64,000 nt of DNA from CAIVAT01 sp049317265 (GCA_049317265.1 JBMOIP010000006.1:62001-126000); one strand, 5' to 3'; numbered from the stretch's first letter, positions 16,166-25,889 are shown. Numbers and translations are program-made. The notes: generated from the letters alone by a model not told the origin.

Positions 16166-17623
16166 ATGAAAAAAAATCGATATATTTCATTTAAAAGATT
16201 GTCCCATACAGGTTTTTTAATGGTAACTGCAATACTCCTTTCCGGTTTGACAGGTTATTCCCAGGTAACAGTGGTGAGCGGGACGACAGTTAAAATTAAT
16301 CCTGCATCGACAATGAACAGTTCTGTGAACGTTGTCCTGAATACGGGCGGCACCCTGGATGTTCAGGGAACGCTTGTACTCAAAAAGGATTTGATCAATC
16401 AGAACGCCTCAGCCAATTCACTTGGTACAGGCTCGATTGTATTTTCCGGTACTGTAAACCAATCGATCAGCGGACAGAACGTGATCCAGAACATGGAGCT
16501 CGCCAATGCGGCCGGTCTGACAGTGGCAGGCAATACACGGGTAAACGGCACTTTGACATTAACCAACGGGCTGGTAACACTTGGCACCTATAACCTTCTT
16601 TTGGGGCCCAGTGCCACCGTATCAGGAACCCCTGCAGCAAGCAAGATGGTTGTTCCAACCCTTACAGGCCAGCTTCAGAAAGAGTATCCCCCCGCCGGAG
16701 GCAGTTTTACCTTCCCGGTTGGCGATGCTGACGGCACTGCCGAGTACTCCCCGGTTACCCTTGCTTTCAACAGCGGCACCTTTGGCGCCGGAAACTTTGC
16801 CGGAGTAACCCTTACCGATGCACAATATGCCGGCACAGGAACAAGTTACCTGACCCGCTACTGGAATGTAACACAGTCTGGTATTACCGGGTTTTCCTGC
16901 AATTCAACCTTCCAGTATGTTGATGCTGATGTTGTGGGAACAGAGAGCGATATTTTCTGCACAAGGGTGGTTGCTGCACCATTTACTGCCTTTAATGCAG
17001 CCAACACGGGTACCAACCAAATTACGGCGCATGGCCTTTCATCCTTTGGCACCTTCACGGGTAACCTTGGCAATGCTTCCGTTCCACCTGCAGTTCGTTC
17101 ACTCCAGGATAAAACGATCACCACAGGTCCTGAATGTGCCGATGCCACCACTACCTTGCTGATCGCAGGCAATGGCACAACATACCAGGTAACGAGCACT
17201 GGAAGTGTAAATCATATTGCCGGCACCAACATTATTTATTACCCCGGAACCAAAGTTGATCTTGGTGGCTACATGCATGGCTATATCTCCACTGTTTTCT
17301 GTAACCCTTATATTCATCCAGGCGCCACGGCTCCTGTTGCAGAAGGCCTGGGCAATCCCGGCATTGGGAACCCGAACAACTCATTTTTCAAGATCTATCC
17401 CAATCCAACTCCTGGCAAATTCACCCTGGAGCTGAATGGTGACGTCACCAGCACCCAGGTGCATGTAGATATCTTCGGCGTATTGGGTGAAAGAATCCTT
17501 TCAAAGGATATGCAGATCGACCGCAAACAGGAGTTTTCACTTTCTGAAAAACCGGTGGGTGTCTATGTGGTGCATGTTACCTCAGGTGTGAACTCGGAAA
17601 CCGAAAAAATTATCAAGAGGTAA
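16166..17623 (+). CDS. T9SS-secreted surface protein with C-terminal sorting domain
   Basis: The 485-residue protein has a signal peptide (hydrophobic core FLMVTAILLSGLTG, cleavage near YSQ). It has a beta-rich, Thr/Asn/Gly-rich body with GTLDVQGTLVL and GSIVFSG repeats suggesting a beta-helix-like N-terminal part. The last 80 or so residues form a type A T9SS sorting domain (KIYPNPTPGKF through GVYVVHV to IIKR). A segment near residues 355-385 (YYPGTKVDLGGYMHGYI) resembles the stack domains of the next protein. It is exported across the outer membrane by T9SS and anchored or released there; the function is unknown. ATG 16166 is chosen because it begins a normal signal peptide. Confidence 0.8.
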   Translation: MKKNRYISFKRLSHTGFLMVTAILLSGLTGYSQVTVVSGTTVKINPASTMNSSVNVVLNTGGTLDVQGTLVLKKDLINQNASANSLGTGSIVFSGTVNQSISGQNVIQNMELANAAGLTVAGNTRVNGTLTLTNGLVTLGTYNLLLGPSATVSGTPAASKMVVPTLTGQLQKEYPPAGGSFTFPVGDADGTAEYSPVTLAFNSGTFGAGNFAGVTLTDAQYAGTGTSYLTRYWNVTQSGITGFSCNSTFQYVDADVVGTESDIFCTRVVAAPFTAFNAANTGTNQITAHGLSSFGTFTGNLGNASVPPAVRSLQDKTITTGPECADATTTLLIAGNGTTYQVTSTGSVNHIAGTNIIYYPGTKVDLGGYMHGYISTVFCNPYIHPGATAPVAEGLGNPGIGNPNNSFFKIYPNPTPGKFTLELNGDVTSTQVHVDIFGVLGERILSKDMQIDRKQEFSLSEKPVGVYVVHVTSGVNSETEKIIKR

Positions 17624-17654
17624 GTTAAATATTTGTAAATATTTTACTTTTTTC

Positions 17655-17685
17655 TTGACATCGATTGATTTTAATGTTAGATTTG
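17655..17685 (+). promoter_or_regulatory. putative promoter (TTG - 20 bp - TAGATTTG)
   Basis: A TTG at 17655-17657 and an exact TAnnTTTG at 17678-17685 are separated by 20 bp, close to the Bacteroidota -33/-7 spacing, 28 bp before the ATG at 17714. Confidence 0.6.
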
Positions 17686-17713
17686 TCAGGTCAAATATTG
17701 AATAATTAAGCAA

Positions 17714-18376
17714 ATGAAGTATTTCTATAGGTTTAAAGGTCTCGTTTTTATTGCCTTAGCCTGCTCTGTAAGTGCACAGGGAAGTACTTTTCATTATGCT
17801 GATTCAGGCAACGCTCCTCAAAACAATGATCCTGCACCAGGTTATTCCATTACGGTATCTGCTGGTCAGGTTCAAAATGTTCAGGCTGCTGCCAATCTGA
17901 CGATCTCCGGTGAAAACAGTAAAGTAAGCATCGAAAAGAAGGGCACCATTACCCTTGTGGCCGGAAAATCAATCGTACTTCATCCCGGAACAACAATTTC
18001 AAGCGGCGGATTCTTGTATGCATCCATTGAAATAAAAGGGAAGAATGGGAAGCACCAGAAAAAAGAAGTTTCCGTTGTAACCATTGAAGAAAAGGAAAAA
18101 CTCGACGAACAGGCAGGCTTATCCATTGCCGTTGCCCGTTTCAGTCCATTTCCAACACGTTCTAAAGGGATTCTGCATGCCGGTGATGCCGAGCAGGGAA
18201 GTTTTTACAGTTCAAATAACGAATTATCCGGGGTAGCTCCCGAGCAGCAAAGAAAAGTGGCTGTTGACAGTCGCCTGCTGCCCGAAGTTGTCCGGAGTAA
18301 ATTTTCTGTCAATTATTCATTTGTTCCGGTTGCATATGCTTACCGGCCAGAAACAATGCTGGTGCTCCGGTTGTGA
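17714..18376 (+). CDS. secreted protein with a coathanger-stack-like domain (hypothetical)
   Basis: The 220-residue protein has a signal peptide ending near VSAQG. Residues about 45-105 carry the repetitive beta pattern GKSIVLHPGTTISSGGFLYASI, typical of the stack-like domains found near the C-terminus of many Bacteroidota surface proteins. No T9SS sorting domain follows; the C-terminal half is unremarkable. It stands between the T9SS protein and the coiled-coil surface protein and has its own promoter, so the three may form a surface structure. The function is unknown. Confidence 0.65.
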   Translation: MKYFYRFKGLVFIALACSVSAQGSTFHYADSGNAPQNNDPAPGYSITVSAGQVQNVQAAANLTISGENSKVSIEKKGTITLVAGKSIVLHPGTTISSGGFLYASIEIKGKNGKHQKKEVSVVTIEEKEKLDEQAGLSIAVARFSPFPTRSKGILHAGDAEQGSFYSSNNELSGVAPEQQRKVAVDSRLLPEVVRSKFSVNYSFVPVAYAYRPETMLVLRL

Positions 18377-18455
18377 CAGTTGCCCCATCATCGTGCCTAT
18401 TTTAACACTTGAAAAAAACATATAAAATTTTAAAAACATATAAAAATATAATATT

Positions 18456-19271
18456 ATGAAAAAGATTTTAGCAGTATTAGTTCTCGTTCTCTTCGTTGGT
18501 ACTTTCTCCTATGCACAGTGGGTTGGTGGACCAGGCAACATTTACATGATGGGTGGCAATTGCGGTGTTGGAACAACAAACCCAACTCAGGCTTTCTCAG
18601 CTTACGGCGCAACCAAAGCCAATTTAATCCTGGAATCTGGCTATACCGCAGTTCCTGCAGTTGCTCAGACCTTAGGTAGTGTTAACATGAAAGCTGCTGA
18701 TGGTGAGCAGTTCTTAATGGCATTCAGAAAAGCCAACGGTGGATATCATGATATTCTCCAGTCTTGCTACATCAATTCATTAGGAGTATTTGCTGAATAT
18801 CAGTATTTCAGGTTTGATAACCAGAAATGGGAAATGCGTCAGGGTGTTGCTGATGCCGAATTCAAGAACAACGGTAAAGTTTTCTTTAACAATAACGTTG
18901 CTGGTGGTGTATTTGGTCCTACTGCTGGTGCAGTTGGTATCGGTGTTACCTCCATGCCTGCCGGTTCTAAACTGGCTGTTGCTGGCAAAGTAGTTTGCAA
19001 AGAAGTTGAAGTAACATTAGCCGCTTTCCCTGATTATGTATTCAGCAGCGACTATAAATTAAGGTCACTTTATGATGTTGAAAACTTCATCAATGCTAAC
19101 AAACATTTACCAGAAGTTCCTAGTGCAGCTGAAGTTACCTCAAACGGTTTGAACCTTGGTGACATGAATGCTACCCTCCTCCAGAAGGTTGAAGAACTCA
19201 CCCTCTATATGATCCAGTTACAGAAAGAAAACGATGCTCTGAAAGCACGCGTTAGCAACCTGGAAAAATAG
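18456..19271 (+). CDS. secreted tail-fibre-like protein with C-terminal coiled coil
   Basis: The 271-residue protein has a signal peptide ending near SYAQ, a short N-terminal CGVGTTNPTQ motif, a Gly-rich middle and a C-terminal segment. The segment reads DYVFSSDYKLRSL, then HLPEVPSAAEV, GLNLGDMNA and a heptad coiled coil (LLQKVEELTLYMIQLQKEN). This C-terminal pattern is widespread in Bacteroidota and resembles trimerising tail-fibre chaperone ends. Codons are unusually uniform (many GTT, GCT, GGT) compared with neighbours, suggesting strong expression. A strong terminator follows. The function is unknown; a surface filament or adhesin component is plausible. Confidence 0.7.
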   Translation: MKKILAVLVLVLFVGTFSYAQWVGGPGNIYMMGGNCGVGTTNPTQAFSAYGATKANLILESGYTAVPAVAQTLGSVNMKAADGEQFLMAFRKANGGYHDILQSCYINSLGVFAEYQYFRFDNQKWEMRQGVADAEFKNNGKVFFNNNVAGGVFGPTAGAVGIGVTSMPAGSKLAVAGKVVCKEVEVTLAAFPDYVFSSDYKLRSLYDVENFINANKHLPEVPSAAEVTSNGLNLGDMNATLLQKVEELTLYMIQLQKENDALKARVSNLEK

Positions 19272-19296
19272 TCTATCCCATTTTCTGATTTTTAAG

Positions 19297-19338
19297 AACA
19301 AGCCCGGATACTTTTGTATTCGGGCTTGTTTTTTTTTG
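19297..19338 (+). terminator. intrinsic terminator
   Basis: A 14-bp stem (19297-19310 with 19317-19330, one G-T pair) with a 6-nt loop is followed by a run of eight T. It is the clearest terminator in the window and ends the surface-protein group. Confidence 0.93.
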
Positions 19339-19454
19339 CAATTTTGTGAGGTGATTATCCAAAACCGGCTTACCGTTGTTTTCAGACAATATTGGAGTGT
19401 TAAGATTATTGGGGGTTAGGGAAGTGCTTATTAAAATAGATCATTAATTCTAAT

Positions 19455-20237
19455 TTGAAAGGATTGAAATTGATTACATCCTATTTGAGACCACTGCCTG
19501 ATTTTCTCATCATTGGTGCACAGAAGGGAGGCACTTCTTCATTGTTTAATTACTTGAACCAGCATCCGGGAGTTAGATTGCCAAAACAAAAAGAGATCCA
19601 TTTTTTTGATTATAATTATAATAAGGGTTTGCAATGGTATCGTAATTGGTTTCCTTTTCTTACCTTTTCAGGAAAGGTAACTGGTGAGGCTTCTCCCTAT
19701 TATCTGTTCCACCCGGTTGTTCCTCGAAGGGTGTTCTGTAACTGCCCCAATGTGAAAATCATTGTTTTATTAAGGAATCCCATTGACCGTGCATATTCTC
19801 ACTATATAATGGAAGTGACAAAAGGGTTTGAGCTCTCTGCCACATTTGAAGAGGCCATAGATATGGAAGAAGTAAGATTAGCGGGTGAGTATGAACGGTT
19901 GATTGGGGAGGCGAATGATTATAGTTTTAACCATCAGCATTTTTCCTACTTAAGTCGTGGTTTGTATTTTGAGCAAATTAAAGAATGGATGAAGTACTTT
20001 CCGCCGCACCAGTTTTTATTTATTAGAAGTGAGTCATTTTTCGCCAATACAATTTCAGAGCTTAATAAGGTGTTTGAGTTTTTGAATTTGCCAATAATTA
20101 GCAATGTTGATTTGACCCCGGAAAACTCAGGTTCATATGCTGCAATGAAGGAGAGCACAAGAGGTTTTCTTGAAAAACATTTTAACGAACCAAATAATGA
20201 CTTAAAGAACTTACTGGGGGAGGATATGAGCTGGTAG
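19455..20237 (+). CDS. sulfotransferase family protein (1)
   Basis: The 260-residue protein has the PAPS 5'-phosphosulfate loop IIGAQKGGTSSLFNYL near the N-terminus. The 3'-phosphate motif RNPIDRAYSHY follows near residue 110. It ends with LKNLLGEDMSW, a normal sulfotransferase C-terminus, so it looks complete. The start is TTG at 19455. It would transfer sulfate from PAPS to a carbohydrate or lipid acceptor in the cytoplasm. It opens the polysaccharide locus and the DNA is AT-richer than the preceding genes. Confidence 0.85.
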   Translation: MKGLKLITSYLRPLPDFLIIGAQKGGTSSLFNYLNQHPGVRLPKQKEIHFFDYNYNKGLQWYRNWFPFLTFSGKVTGEASPYYLFHPVVPRRVFCNCPNVKIIVLLRNPIDRAYSHYIMEVTKGFELSATFEEAIDMEEVRLAGEYERLIGEANDYSFNHQHFSYLSRGLYFEQIKEWMKYFPPHQFLFIRSESFFANTISELNKVFEFLNLPIISNVDLTPENSGSYAAMKESTRGFLEKHFNEPNNDLKNLLGEDMSW

Positions 20238-20323
20238 ATTTGCAGATTCAATTATCTGAAGTTATGAGCGTGCTGGTTTCTTTTGGTTTAAGAAATCTGT
20301 CTTTATTAATTATTCAATTGTTT

Positions 20324-20830
20324 ATGAAGAATAAGTGTGTCTTTGTAATTGGCCCCGAGAGTTCAGGAAGTAAGTTGATTGCCAGAATTTGTTCGCATGC
20401 GTTGGGAATTAAACAGTTTGAGGATTGGAATGGTACGGGGTGGAGTGATAACGGTAACCATAAGGTTCTCCATCGTTCCTTACCCTATGACAATCCTCCT
20501 AAATTCCCTGATATAGATGAATGGATCTCGGCGAATGAAAAAGAATATGAGCTTTATCTCATCCTGACTACCCGGGATATCACGGTTTCTGAATTTTCCA
20601 GGCTTAAGCGGTGGGGAAAATCTTCGTCACAATCGATTGAGGAGACTGAAAAAGCAAGAATTATAATGACTTCTGTAATGAAAAGGGAAATAGCGTTTTT
20701 TATATGGTCATATGAGACTTTTTTATTCTTGGGAAAGGATTATTTGGATTGTCTTTATAAGTTTCTTGGAATCAATTCTGATTTTATTCCAGAGCTTATC
20801 GATGGGAACAGAGGAAAATTCCTAAAATAA
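20324..20830 (+). CDS. small sulfotransferase-like P-loop protein (2)
   Basis: About 168 residues: a P-loop FVIGPESSGSKLIARI at the N-terminus and a TTRDITVSEFSRLKRW segment near residue 85 that looks like the 3'-phosphate-binding motif of sulfotransferases. A frame continues upstream to a TTG at 20240 with a hydrophobic extension; I prefer ATG 20324 because it starts just before the P-loop. It is short for a sulfotransferase (usually 220-300), so it may be a minimal or decayed member. Confidence 0.6.
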   Translation: MKNKCVFVIGPESSGSKLIARICSHALGIKQFEDWNGTGWSDNGNHKVLHRSLPYDNPPKFPDIDEWISANEKEYELYLILTTRDITVSEFSRLKRWGKSSSQSIEETEKARIIMTSVMKREIAFFIWSYETFLFLGKDYLDCLYKFLGINSDFIPELIDGNRGKFLK

Positions 20831-20931
20831 ATTATTCTTTCAACGAAACATACAACATCATTACTTCTATATTATGTGGTATGATCCTAGTGATTTTTGT
20901 TCGATTTTATCCTTTGCCAATTTGATATTAT

Positions 20932-23034
20932 ATGTCAGGCTTTTCTAAGAAATCAGTAATACAGATAGTATGCGCCCTACCCTTTATGCTTTTTGTGGTC
21001 TCCCCACTGACATTTTACTTTGGTAACCGGAATGAGATTGTTTTTAACCTCTGGGTACTTGGAATGACCATTCTTTTCACCACTATTGCCCTTTCTTTGG
21101 TTTTTTTTCTACTGTACAATGTTCTAAAAAGCAATATAAGACTTGTTGGGTATTACTCAGGGTTTCTACTTGGATTGTCCTACTTAGTATGGATTCAAAG
21201 CCAGTTGTTTGTTTGGAATTTTGGACAATTTAATGGTCGCAATATCGATTGGACCAAGTGGAAGCATATCATGTATTTTGAAGGTGTTGTTTGGTTTCTT
21301 GTTATTGTTCTTTTTACTTTTTTTTATTTCAGATTGAAACGTAAATTTCAGACTGTGGTGAATCAGGGAATTTATTTGCTTGGCTTGATTTCGATTATAA
21401 CCAGCTTTGTAGTTTCTTCTCGCAACGCAGAATCTGGGATCAGCGAATCAGCAACCTGTTCAAATCCTTTTTCTTTTAATAAGAAGAAAAATGTTGTGAT
21501 TATTCTATTGGATGCTTTTCAATCGGATTATTTTGATAAGGTCCTCAGGGATTTTCCTGAGGATTTGAAGGCATATAACGGGTTCACGTTTTACAGAAAT
21601 ACGATCAGTAAATTTCCAACAACCAAAGGAAGTTTGCCCTCAATTCTAACCGGCGAGGTTTATTATAATGATAAAGTATATGCTACCTATGTTTCGGAGG
21701 CGAGAAAGAGATTTGATATTGTTCAGGCATATAATAACATGTCTTATAATACCTGTTATGCCGGACTGAAGGGTACTTATCCCGGGGTAATCCCAATGAA
21801 GCAAATCTTAGATAGAGATAATTCGGATAAAACAAGTACAGTGGTTTCTTACTTCGATTATGCTTTATTTCGTGGCTTACCAACCTTCCTAAAACAGGAA
21901 ATCTTCAATAGGGGAAACTGGCTTTTTTCTTCTATTTTCCGAATGGGATATCCCCCAGAAGAACATGGTACTGACATCCGTTTCCTGGAGTTATTTGAGA
22001 AAAAAGCGAACGCAACAACCGCTGGTGCTGGCACGTTTAATATAATGCATTTTTATATTGCGCATCCGCCGTGGAATGTTGATGAGCATCTTAAATTCAA
22101 TCCCAATTTAAATGGGGAGACAGGTTATATAAGGCAGATTCGGGGAGCAATCAGTTTTGCATCCAGAATAATATCGAAATTGAAAAAAATTGGAGTATAT
22201 GATAGTTCTGAAATTGTAATAATGTCAGACCATGGAACCTGGGAATTTCTGGTAGCCGATCAGAGGAATGGCTCCAAAGAAAAAAATGAAATAATACCCC
22301 AACGAATCTTGAGTTCCTCCCATGCATTATTGTTGTATAAACCAATCAAAGCAGAAGGACATATAAAAATCAGTGATATCCCATTAGAACTTACCGATTT
22401 ATCTTGCCTGCTTGAATTGAAAAATCCCAACAACTCTTGTGATAGTTTCAAAATCGCTGTAGCTGGAGGCTCCAGGATCAGATCCTTCTATTTTTATGAA
22501 TGGAGCAAGAAAAACAGGCCCCGCGACGAGCATTTACCAAAGATTACAAAATACATTGTTAATGGACATGCCTATAAGGAGAGCAGTTACCACCTCGTTT
22601 ACCAGGTTGGTCGCACAATTCTTTTTTCAAGAGAAGGGAACAGCGAGGCAGATCCTTTTTTGTTAAATGGTTGGAGCTGGCAGGAACCTACTCATAGGTG
22701 GACAGATGGTGCTTTAGCAGGGCTTAGGGTTCAATTGGAGTCGATGCCCACACATAACCTTATCCTAAGATTGTGGGGTCAGGGATATTATGATCCAATC
22801 AGGAAAGAGTATCAAAAGGTGTCTGTTAGGGTTAACGGGAAACTGGTTGCTGAATGGGTTTTGCGCCAAGAGGGCTACTACGACGCACCAATCGAACTGG
22901 CCACTGTTTCGGGTGGCTTATTGAACATAGAGTTTATGATGAGTAATCCCCGGGCTCCCAATTCATCCGGGAATTCAAAAGACCAACGCAAATTAGGATT
23001 GTTGGTCAAAAAGTTGTGTATTATGAATAAATAA
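20932..23034 (+). CDS. membrane-anchored sulfatase/alkaline-phosphatase-fold enzyme (paralogue A)
   Basis: The 700-residue protein has about five N-terminal transmembrane helices (residues 10-165) and then an extracytoplasmic sulfatase-superfamily domain. The metal-binding start is VIILLDAFQSDYF (about 190), the nucleophile region is KGSLPSILTG (about 229), and the metal motif is MSDHGTWEF (about 430). The last 150 residues are beta-rich. The layout resembles phosphoethanolamine or phosphoglycerol transferases more than secreted sulfatases, and the sulfatase CxPxR formylglycine motif is absent. It is clearly homologous end to end to the gene at 37858-40008. Likely role: modifying the surface glycan with a phospho-group; this is inference. 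Confidence 0.75.
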   Translation: MSGFSKKSVIQIVCALPFMLFVVSPLTFYFGNRNEIVFNLWVLGMTILFTTIALSLVFFLLYNVLKSNIRLVGYYSGFLLGLSYLVWIQSQLFVWNFGQFNGRNIDWTKWKHIMYFEGVVWFLVIVLFTFFYFRLKRKFQTVVNQGIYLLGLISIITSFVVSSRNAESGISESATCSNPFSFNKKKNVVIILLDAFQSDYFDKVLRDFPEDLKAYNGFTFYRNTISKFPTTKGSLPSILTGEVYYNDKVYATYVSEARKRFDIVQAYNNMSYNTCYAGLKGTYPGVIPMKQILDRDNSDKTSTVVSYFDYALFRGLPTFLKQEIFNRGNWLFSSIFRMGYPPEEHGTDIRFLELFEKKANATTAGAGTFNIMHFYIAHPPWNVDEHLKFNPNLNGETGYIRQIRGAISFASRIISKLKKIGVYDSSEIVIMSDHGTWEFLVADQRNGSKEKNEIIPQRILSSSHALLLYKPIKAEGHIKISDIPLELTDLSCLLELKNPNNSCDSFKIAVAGGSRIRSFYFYEWSKKNRPRDEHLPKITKYIVNGHAYKESSYHLVYQVGRTILFSREGNSEADPFLLNGWSWQEPTHRWTDGALAGLRVQLESMPTHNLILRLWGQGYYDPIRKEYQKVSVRVNGKLVAEWVLRQEGYYDAPIELATVSGGLLNIEFMMSNPRAPNSSGNSKDQRKLGLLVKKLCIMNK

Positions 23035-23111
23035 CGATTTAATGTTTTATGAATTGTTTCCAATTGATTCAATAAACCCGATGTTGGAAAAGAAACGTGG
23101 GTTAAAATCTG

Positions 23112-23969
23112 TTACTTGTTAAACATTGTTTGTAACAGGTGTTTAACATTAGACAACCGACTCTTATTATGTGGAGGGTGTGTGTCTGTTGTGTGGTTTA
23201 TATAGTTATATTCCATTCCATACGCCCGCAATTTCTCAAAATCACCATGTTTCAGAGGATGGTTCGCAAAATAGGTTCTATATTCTTTCATTGCAGTACC
23301 GTGAGATTCTTCAACGGGAAGGGGTGCCTCTTTTACACCGGTTGCCGACTGTCGTTGTAAAAATAATCTTTGTTGTAATAAGGTTTGATTTCCAACGTGC
23401 AGAATGCATATGTGATCACAAACGCCGATTTTCCATCCTTTCTCACGGCAAAGATCAAAAATGACCAATTCCTGCCCCCATCCGTAATAAAGTTCCTCGT
23501 CGAACTGACCGATGGCCTCAATAAGCTTCCTGTGATATAATGGGGCCTGATTGTCGGCCCATACAACCTCCCTGGTCGCTCCGTTACCCCAATTTTGCAT
23601 CTGCTTCCATGGCTGCCCTCTGCCTGCAAGGCTGGGTGAAACGACGGCAAAATCACCCCCGAATAGTTCATTTCGTAAGGAGCGTACAAAGGTCTCTGCC
23701 GTTACTTCAATGTCGTTATTGAGGAAAAGCAGGGAGTCATACTGATTATCCTTAAGTACAAGTTTAAAGGCTTCATTGAGCGCACCACCCCAATAAAGGT
23801 TTTTTTCAAACCTGATGTGCACCGTTGCTGGCATTAATTCCGGTTTTGAGCCATTGTCCATGACCATTGTGTCGTAGGTCTCATCCTGGAACTCCTTGAG
23901 GGCGTTGTAAAGCCAATTCGTATACTCTGGAAGGTTATGATTGAGGATTAGTACAAGCGTTTTTGACAT
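23112..23969 (-). CDS. glycosyltransferase family 2 protein
   Basis: The 285-residue protein has a GT-A fold: an N-terminal LVLILNHNLPEYT strand, a VMDNGS motif, and the metal-binding region LLFLNNDIEV near residue 100. Then come GQFDEELYYGWGQE and HICILHVGN, as in rhamnosyltransferase-like GT2 enzymes. It is soluble or peripheral, acting on cytoplasmic sugar-nucleotide donors. It is transcribed opposite to its neighbours and has a TAnnTTTG element (minus strand, 23987-23994) just upstream. Confidence 0.83.
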   Translation of the reverse strand: MSKTLVLILNHNLPEYTNWLYNALKEFQDETYDTMVMDNGSKPELMPATVHIRFEKNLYWGGALNEAFKLVLKDNQYDSLLFLNNDIEVTAETFVRSLRNELFGGDFAVVSPSLAGRGQPWKQMQNWGNGATREVVWADNQAPLYHRKLIEAIGQFDEELYYGWGQELVIFDLCREKGWKIGVCDHICILHVGNQTLLQQRLFLQRQSATGVKEAPLPVEESHGTAMKEYRTYFANHPLKHGDFEKLRAYGMEYNYINHTTDTHPPHNKSRLSNVKHLLQTMFNK

Positions 23970-24043
23970 CAGATTCGTTATTTTGCCAAAAGTAAAAATA
24001 CTTTTAACTTTAGAAAAATTTAATTTTCCAAATCCCAGTTGAA

Positions 24044-25261
24044 TTGAATAGAAAAGCGGTTGTAGTTTTAGGTATGCACCGAAGTGGAACCTCTACTGCT
24101 TCCGGAATTCTGAGTGCGATTGGATTCGATTTAGGCCGTGCGGTAATCGGGGCGAATGAGAGTAATCCCAGGGGTTTCTATGAAAATTACCGGATTATGA
24201 TGTTCAATGAAACCCTTTTCAGGTCAATGAAGGTTGACTGGCACAACACCCAGGGTGTACCGGAAAACTGGTGGAATACGGCCGTGATAAAGAATGAAAT
24301 ACCCGGTTTGAAGGCATTGATACTGGATGATTTCATGCCTGGCAACACTCTTCTTTTCAAAGATCCCCGAATGTGCATCCTGTTACCTGTTTACCTGGAA
24401 GCGTTTGCTGAGCTTCAAATCGACCCTGTTTTTGTTATTACGTACCGAAACCCTGATGAGGTTGCCGCATCACTCAAGAAGCGGGATGGTTTTCCTTTAA
24501 ATAAATCAATCAGGATATGGCTTGACCATATGCTGAAGGCGGAGAGGTATTCCAGAGGTTTTCCAAGGATTTTTGCTGATTATCACAGTATCCTTGCCGA
24601 TCCGCTGGCAGTCCTGGCGAAAATTGAACAAACTCTTTCACTGGATGTACACCTCCTTGTATCAGAAAGAGAAAAAATAACACAGTTTGTTGAACCGGAA
24701 CTGAATCATTCTCAGCCACAACCATTGAGTAGCGTAGGGCAAAATCAGTATGAAACATATGTATTCCAACTTTTTAAAAATGCTGCTTCCAGTAGTTTAT
24801 CCAATATTGACGAAGATGAACTTGACCATTTTGCGGAAGAGTTCTACTTAAATCTTAGCCTTGGGAATTGGCCAAAAATCTCCGTAATTATCAATGGAGG
24901 CAAAGATCCTGAATCCCTGGAAACAACCATCAACAGTGTTGTCAGGCAGGATTATCCGAATATGGAAACCATTTTGTACTACCAAAGTTCTGAAAGTGAA
25001 ACGATAAGGGTTATCGATAAATACCGTTACTTACTGTCATATTGTATTTGTATAGATGAGTCGGCGACGGCTACTCAGGAAAATGGATCGATCGGAATCG
25101 CCTCAGGTGAATGGGTAATAATTTTAAACTCCGGTGACACATTAATCTCTTCTGACGCTCTGCGGAAAATGATGAAGAGCGGTTCCCTTGAAGATAATTT
25201 AACCTGGCACGAGTTTATTCAATCCGGAGCAGGTCCTCAATGCGTTAAATTAAACTCTTAA
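24044..25261 (+). CDS. sulfotransferase fused to a truncated GT2 domain
   Basis: Residues 1 to about 215 are a sulfotransferase: LGMHRSGTSTASGIL P-loop at the start, TYRNPDEVAASL near residue 132. Residues about 283-405 begin a GT2 fold (PKISVIINGGKD, VVRQDYPNMETILYY, ASGEWVIILNSGDTL) but stop shortly after the metal-binding position, so the acceptor half is missing. The start is TTG at 24044. Either the glycosyltransferase part is a remnant after truncation or it serves only as a binding module. The sulfotransferase half looks intact. Confidence 0.75.
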   Translation: MNRKAVVVLGMHRSGTSTASGILSAIGFDLGRAVIGANESNPRGFYENYRIMMFNETLFRSMKVDWHNTQGVPENWWNTAVIKNEIPGLKALILDDFMPGNTLLFKDPRMCILLPVYLEAFAELQIDPVFVITYRNPDEVAASLKKRDGFPLNKSIRIWLDHMLKAERYSRGFPRIFADYHSILADPLAVLAKIEQTLSLDVHLLVSEREKITQFVEPELNHSQPQPLSSVGQNQYETYVFQLFKNAASSSLSNIDEDELDHFAEEFYLNLSLGNWPKISVIINGGKDPESLETTINSVVRQDYPNMETILYYQSSESETIRVIDKYRYLLSYCICIDESATATQENGSIGIASGEWVIILNSGDTLISSDALRKMMKSGSLEDNLTWHEFIQSGAGPQCVKLNS

Positions 25262-25322
25262 TGAGTTTTTCCCGGGGTAGATCTGACATTCAAGGGGAGT
25301 TGTTTACTAGTCCCCGGAAGGA

Positions 25323-25889
25323 TTATTTTGTCCCGACAGCAAAAATTGACTCATGTTTTCGCTCCAGCGAATCCAATTCAGGATCAAAATCCCGCAATTG
25401 TACATTTTGAAACCCATGTATTTTCAATATCTGCACTAAATTCTCCTCATCAAACATATACTTATGATGACCGTCCATGTAAGCGATATAATTAATCAGG
25501 TCAATTAAGGAGGAAGTATTGTCATAAGCAGGCATCCAGTGTAAAGGCAGATTATCCCAGTATTGAGTGTCCCGTTTTACATAGGCATCAATAAAAAATC
25601 TTGCGCAGGGAACGGATATTGAAATTACACCGCCTTGTTTCAGAACCCTCCTGCACTCGGCCAGTAATCCGGTGATCTCCTTATAGGTAAAGTGTTCAAG
25701 AACATGCGATGAATAAATGATGCTGACAGATTCATCTGGAAAAGGAATCCCTGTTATCAGGTTCCAATTGATGTCGCAAGTCTCATTTTGATCAAGGGTA
25801 ACCCAGCCATTGGTTCCGGCCTTTTCTCCGGCTCCCAGTTCCAGCTTTATTTCTGACATTTCATTCAGAATTTTATCTATTATTTCCAT
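25323..25889 (-). CDS. class I SAM-dependent methyltransferase
   Basis: About 188 residues: motif I LELGAGE, then YSSHVLEHF and CRRVLKQGGVISISVP, the usual Rossmann methyltransferase series for small glycan or metabolite methylation. ATG 25889 is preferred; an upstream in-frame start at 25931 would include the promoter-like element (minus strand TAATTTTG, 25929-25936), while a later Met at 25859 is possible. It converges with the sulfotransferase-GT2 gene. Confidence 0.82.
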   Translation of the reverse strand: MEIIDKILNEMSEIKLELGAGEKAGTNGWVTLDQNETCDINWNLITGIPFPDESVSIIYSSHVLEHFTYKEITGLLAECRRVLKQGGVISISVPCARFFIDAYVKRDTQYWDNLPLHWMPAYDNTSSLIDLINYIAYMDGHHKYMFDEENLVQILKIHGFQNVQLRDFDPELDSLERKHESIFAVGTK

